Shown piece after piece: positions 62,925-64,000 of a DNA stretch of 64,000 bases. Position 1 is the stretch's first letter. Each line of letters starts with the position of its first letter. Source of the stretch: Nocardioides astragali (lineage in GTDB: Bacteria > Actinomycetota > Actinomycetes > Propionibacteriales > Nocardioidaceae). A program made the position numbers and the translations under genes. The notes under the pieces are model-generated. The model was not told the origin of the DNA and did not search any database. It saw only the letters and a list, made by a program, of their open reading frames with translations. The stretch covers positions 1 through 64,000 of the forward strand of contig NZ_JAFMZM010000002.1 in assembly GCF_024436375.1 (NCBI RefSeq), given 5' to 3'.

Positions 62925-64000
62925 ACGACCTCCCGGCCCGGTTTCGGGCGGCGTCGGCGTCCGCCGAGGCGATCTTCTGGCGCCCGCCGTCGACGCCGGC
63001 CGAGATGTTCCGCGACCTCGCGACGTTCGCCGAGGAGCAGGGGATCGAGTGGGACCGCTACGGCGAGCGCGGTGCGGTCGCCCAGGTCGAGGCGGACGTC
63101 GCCGAGCTGCTCGGCAAGCCCGCCGCTGTGCTGTTCCCCAGCGGGGTGATGGCCCAGCAGGCGACCCTGCGGGCATGGTGCGACCGGTCGGGGTCGCGAC
63201 GGGTCGCGCTGCCCGACCTCTCGCACCTGGTCCACCACGAGCAGGACGGTCCTCGCCGGGTGCTGGGCCTGGAGCTGGAGTGGCTGACGACCGGTCGGCA
63301 GACGGCCACCGCGGACGCGCTCGCGAAGGTCGGCGGCCGGCTGGGTGCGGTGCTGGTCGAGCTGCCGTTGCGGGATGCCGGCTGCCTCCTGCCGACCTGG
63401 GACGAGCTCGTGGAGCTGTCCGCGGCGGCGCGGGAGCGCGGCGTACCGCTGCATGCCGACGGCGCCCGGATCTGGGAGTCGGTGCCCCACTGGGACCGCA
63501 GCCTGGCCGAGGTGGGGGAGCTCGTGGACTCGATGTACGTCTCTCTCTACAAGGGCCTCGGCGGGTCCAGCGGCGCCGTCGTCGTCTGCCCCGAGGACCT
63601 GGCCGGCGAGCTGCGGACGTGGCGTGCGCGGATGGGCGGCACGATCTTCTCGATGACAACAGCCGCCGTCGGTGGGCTCATGGGCCTGCGCCAGCAGCTG
63701 ACGAAGTTCGCCGACTACCGCGCCTGGGCCATCGAGCTCGCGGCGGCGTTGGGCGACCACGGGTTCACCACGTTCCCCGAGGAGCCGCACATCGCGACCT
63801 TCCTCGCCTATGGCCGGGGCACGGCCGACGAGGTCAACGAACGGGTGCTCGCCTTCACCGAGGAGCGCGGCATCGTGCCGTCCGGCCTGTGGCGCGCGAG
63901 CGAGGTGCCTGGCTGGGTCGTGACCGAGCTGACCTGCTACGAATCGGCAATCAGCCACGATCCGGCCGAGGTGGCTGGTTTGATGGCCGCGGCCGTCGGG
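62921..64000 (+). CDS. Threonine-aldolase / beta-eliminating lyase family, 3' end missing
   Basis: 360 codons seen from GTG 62921, reading off the window end. PLP-dependent type I fold: AVLFPSGVMAQQATLRAW, PLHADGARIWES, and the Schiff-base Lys in VSLYKGLGGSSGAV near residue 210. Low-specificity L-threonine aldolases and related lyases share these; exact substrate unknown. Nearly complete. Confidence 0.88.
   Translation, partial: MNDLPARFRAASASAEAIFWRPPSTPAEMFRDLATFAEEQGIEWDRYGERGAVAQVEADVAELLGKPAAVLFPSGVMAQQATLRAWCDRSGSRRVALPDLSHLVHHEQDGPRRVLGLELEWLTTGRQTATADALAKVGGRLGAVLVELPLRDAGCLLPTWDELVELSAAARERGVPLHADGARIWESVPHWDRSLAEVGELVDSMYVSLYKGLGGSSGAVVVCPEDLAGELRTWRARMGGTIFSMTTAAVGGLMGLRQQLTKFADYRAWAIELAAALGDHGFTTFPEEPHIATFLAYGRGTADEVNERVLAFTEERGIVPSGLWRASEVPGWVVTELTCYESAISHDPAEVAGLMAAAVG

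Overview
High-GC actinobacterial chromosome, most like Nocardioides or another Nocardioidaceae (taxonomic placement is inference). The supporting signs are a PucR-type FasR in front of fabD-fabH-acpP-fabF-accD, single-subunit AceE, AhpE, the glnA2-glnE pair, the DUF3145 and DUF3052 families, a histone H1-like Lys/Ala protein, many GTG starts, and frequent leaderless genes (a TANNNT-like -10 exactly 6 bases before the start codon). I see no insertion sequence, prophage, CRISPR array or large gene-free stretch.

Layout. 1-2.3 kb: end of a 5S rRNA gene with its terminator, an RGG-rich/TPR protein, DUF3145 and a small secreted protein. 2.4-9.0 kb (minus): fatty-acid synthesis operon fasR, fabD, fabH, acpP, fabF, accD; its FabD carries an extra C-terminal biotinyl-like domain that lacks the biotin lysine. 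9.1-17.0 kb: hydrolase, VOC protein, AraC regulator, aceE, then DUF3052, acyl-CoA ligase and AhpE. 17.2-21.3 kb: tRNA-Val, then a compact signalling island (acidic secreted protein plus Ser/Thr kinase facing response regulator, histidine kinase and an acidic membrane protein) whose two outer ends carry the same ATGAGAG-N2-CTCTCAT element with 11-bp-phased repeats. 21.4-32.4 kb: acyl-CoA ligase, Nif3-like protein, zinc-ribbon protein, FUSC transporter, YaaA, RNB ribonuclease, CDP-alcohol phosphotransferase, ECF sigma/anti-sigma pair, membrane sulfatase-like enzyme.

32.5-37.3 kb: seven overlapping plus-strand ORFs (BchC-like dehydrogenase, degenerate 6-carboxytetrahydropterin-synthase homologue, GT4 glycosyltransferase, UPF0104 membrane protein, RibD-like reductase, a 24-codon bridging ORF, GTP cyclohydrolase II). 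This looks like a pathway making a GTP-derived, possibly glycosylated pyrimidine/pterin compound; the product is unknown. 37.3-46 kb: RNase P RNA, map, small genes, panB, a WXG-like/DUF1023 hydrolase operon, sugar dehydrogenase, tandem-GNAT protein.

46.1-58.4 kb: nadE behind a structured divergent promoter region, two paralogous secreted two-cysteine proteins, a second two-component system with TTARC repeats in front of both sets, glnA2-glnE, and a satD-membrane protein pair behind two identical ATGAAG-N7-CTTCAT palindromes. 58.4-64 kb: cobalamin nucleotide-loop operon cobT-cobS-cobU-phosphatase, a 2H phosphoesterase, a thermonuclease, a small protein and a truncated threonine-aldolase-like gene running off the end.

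Best candidates for undescribed biology: the FabD-pseudo-BCCP fusion next to accD, the acidic-protein/kinase/two-component island with matched operators, and the GTP-derived metabolite operon with its catalytically degenerate T-fold protein.
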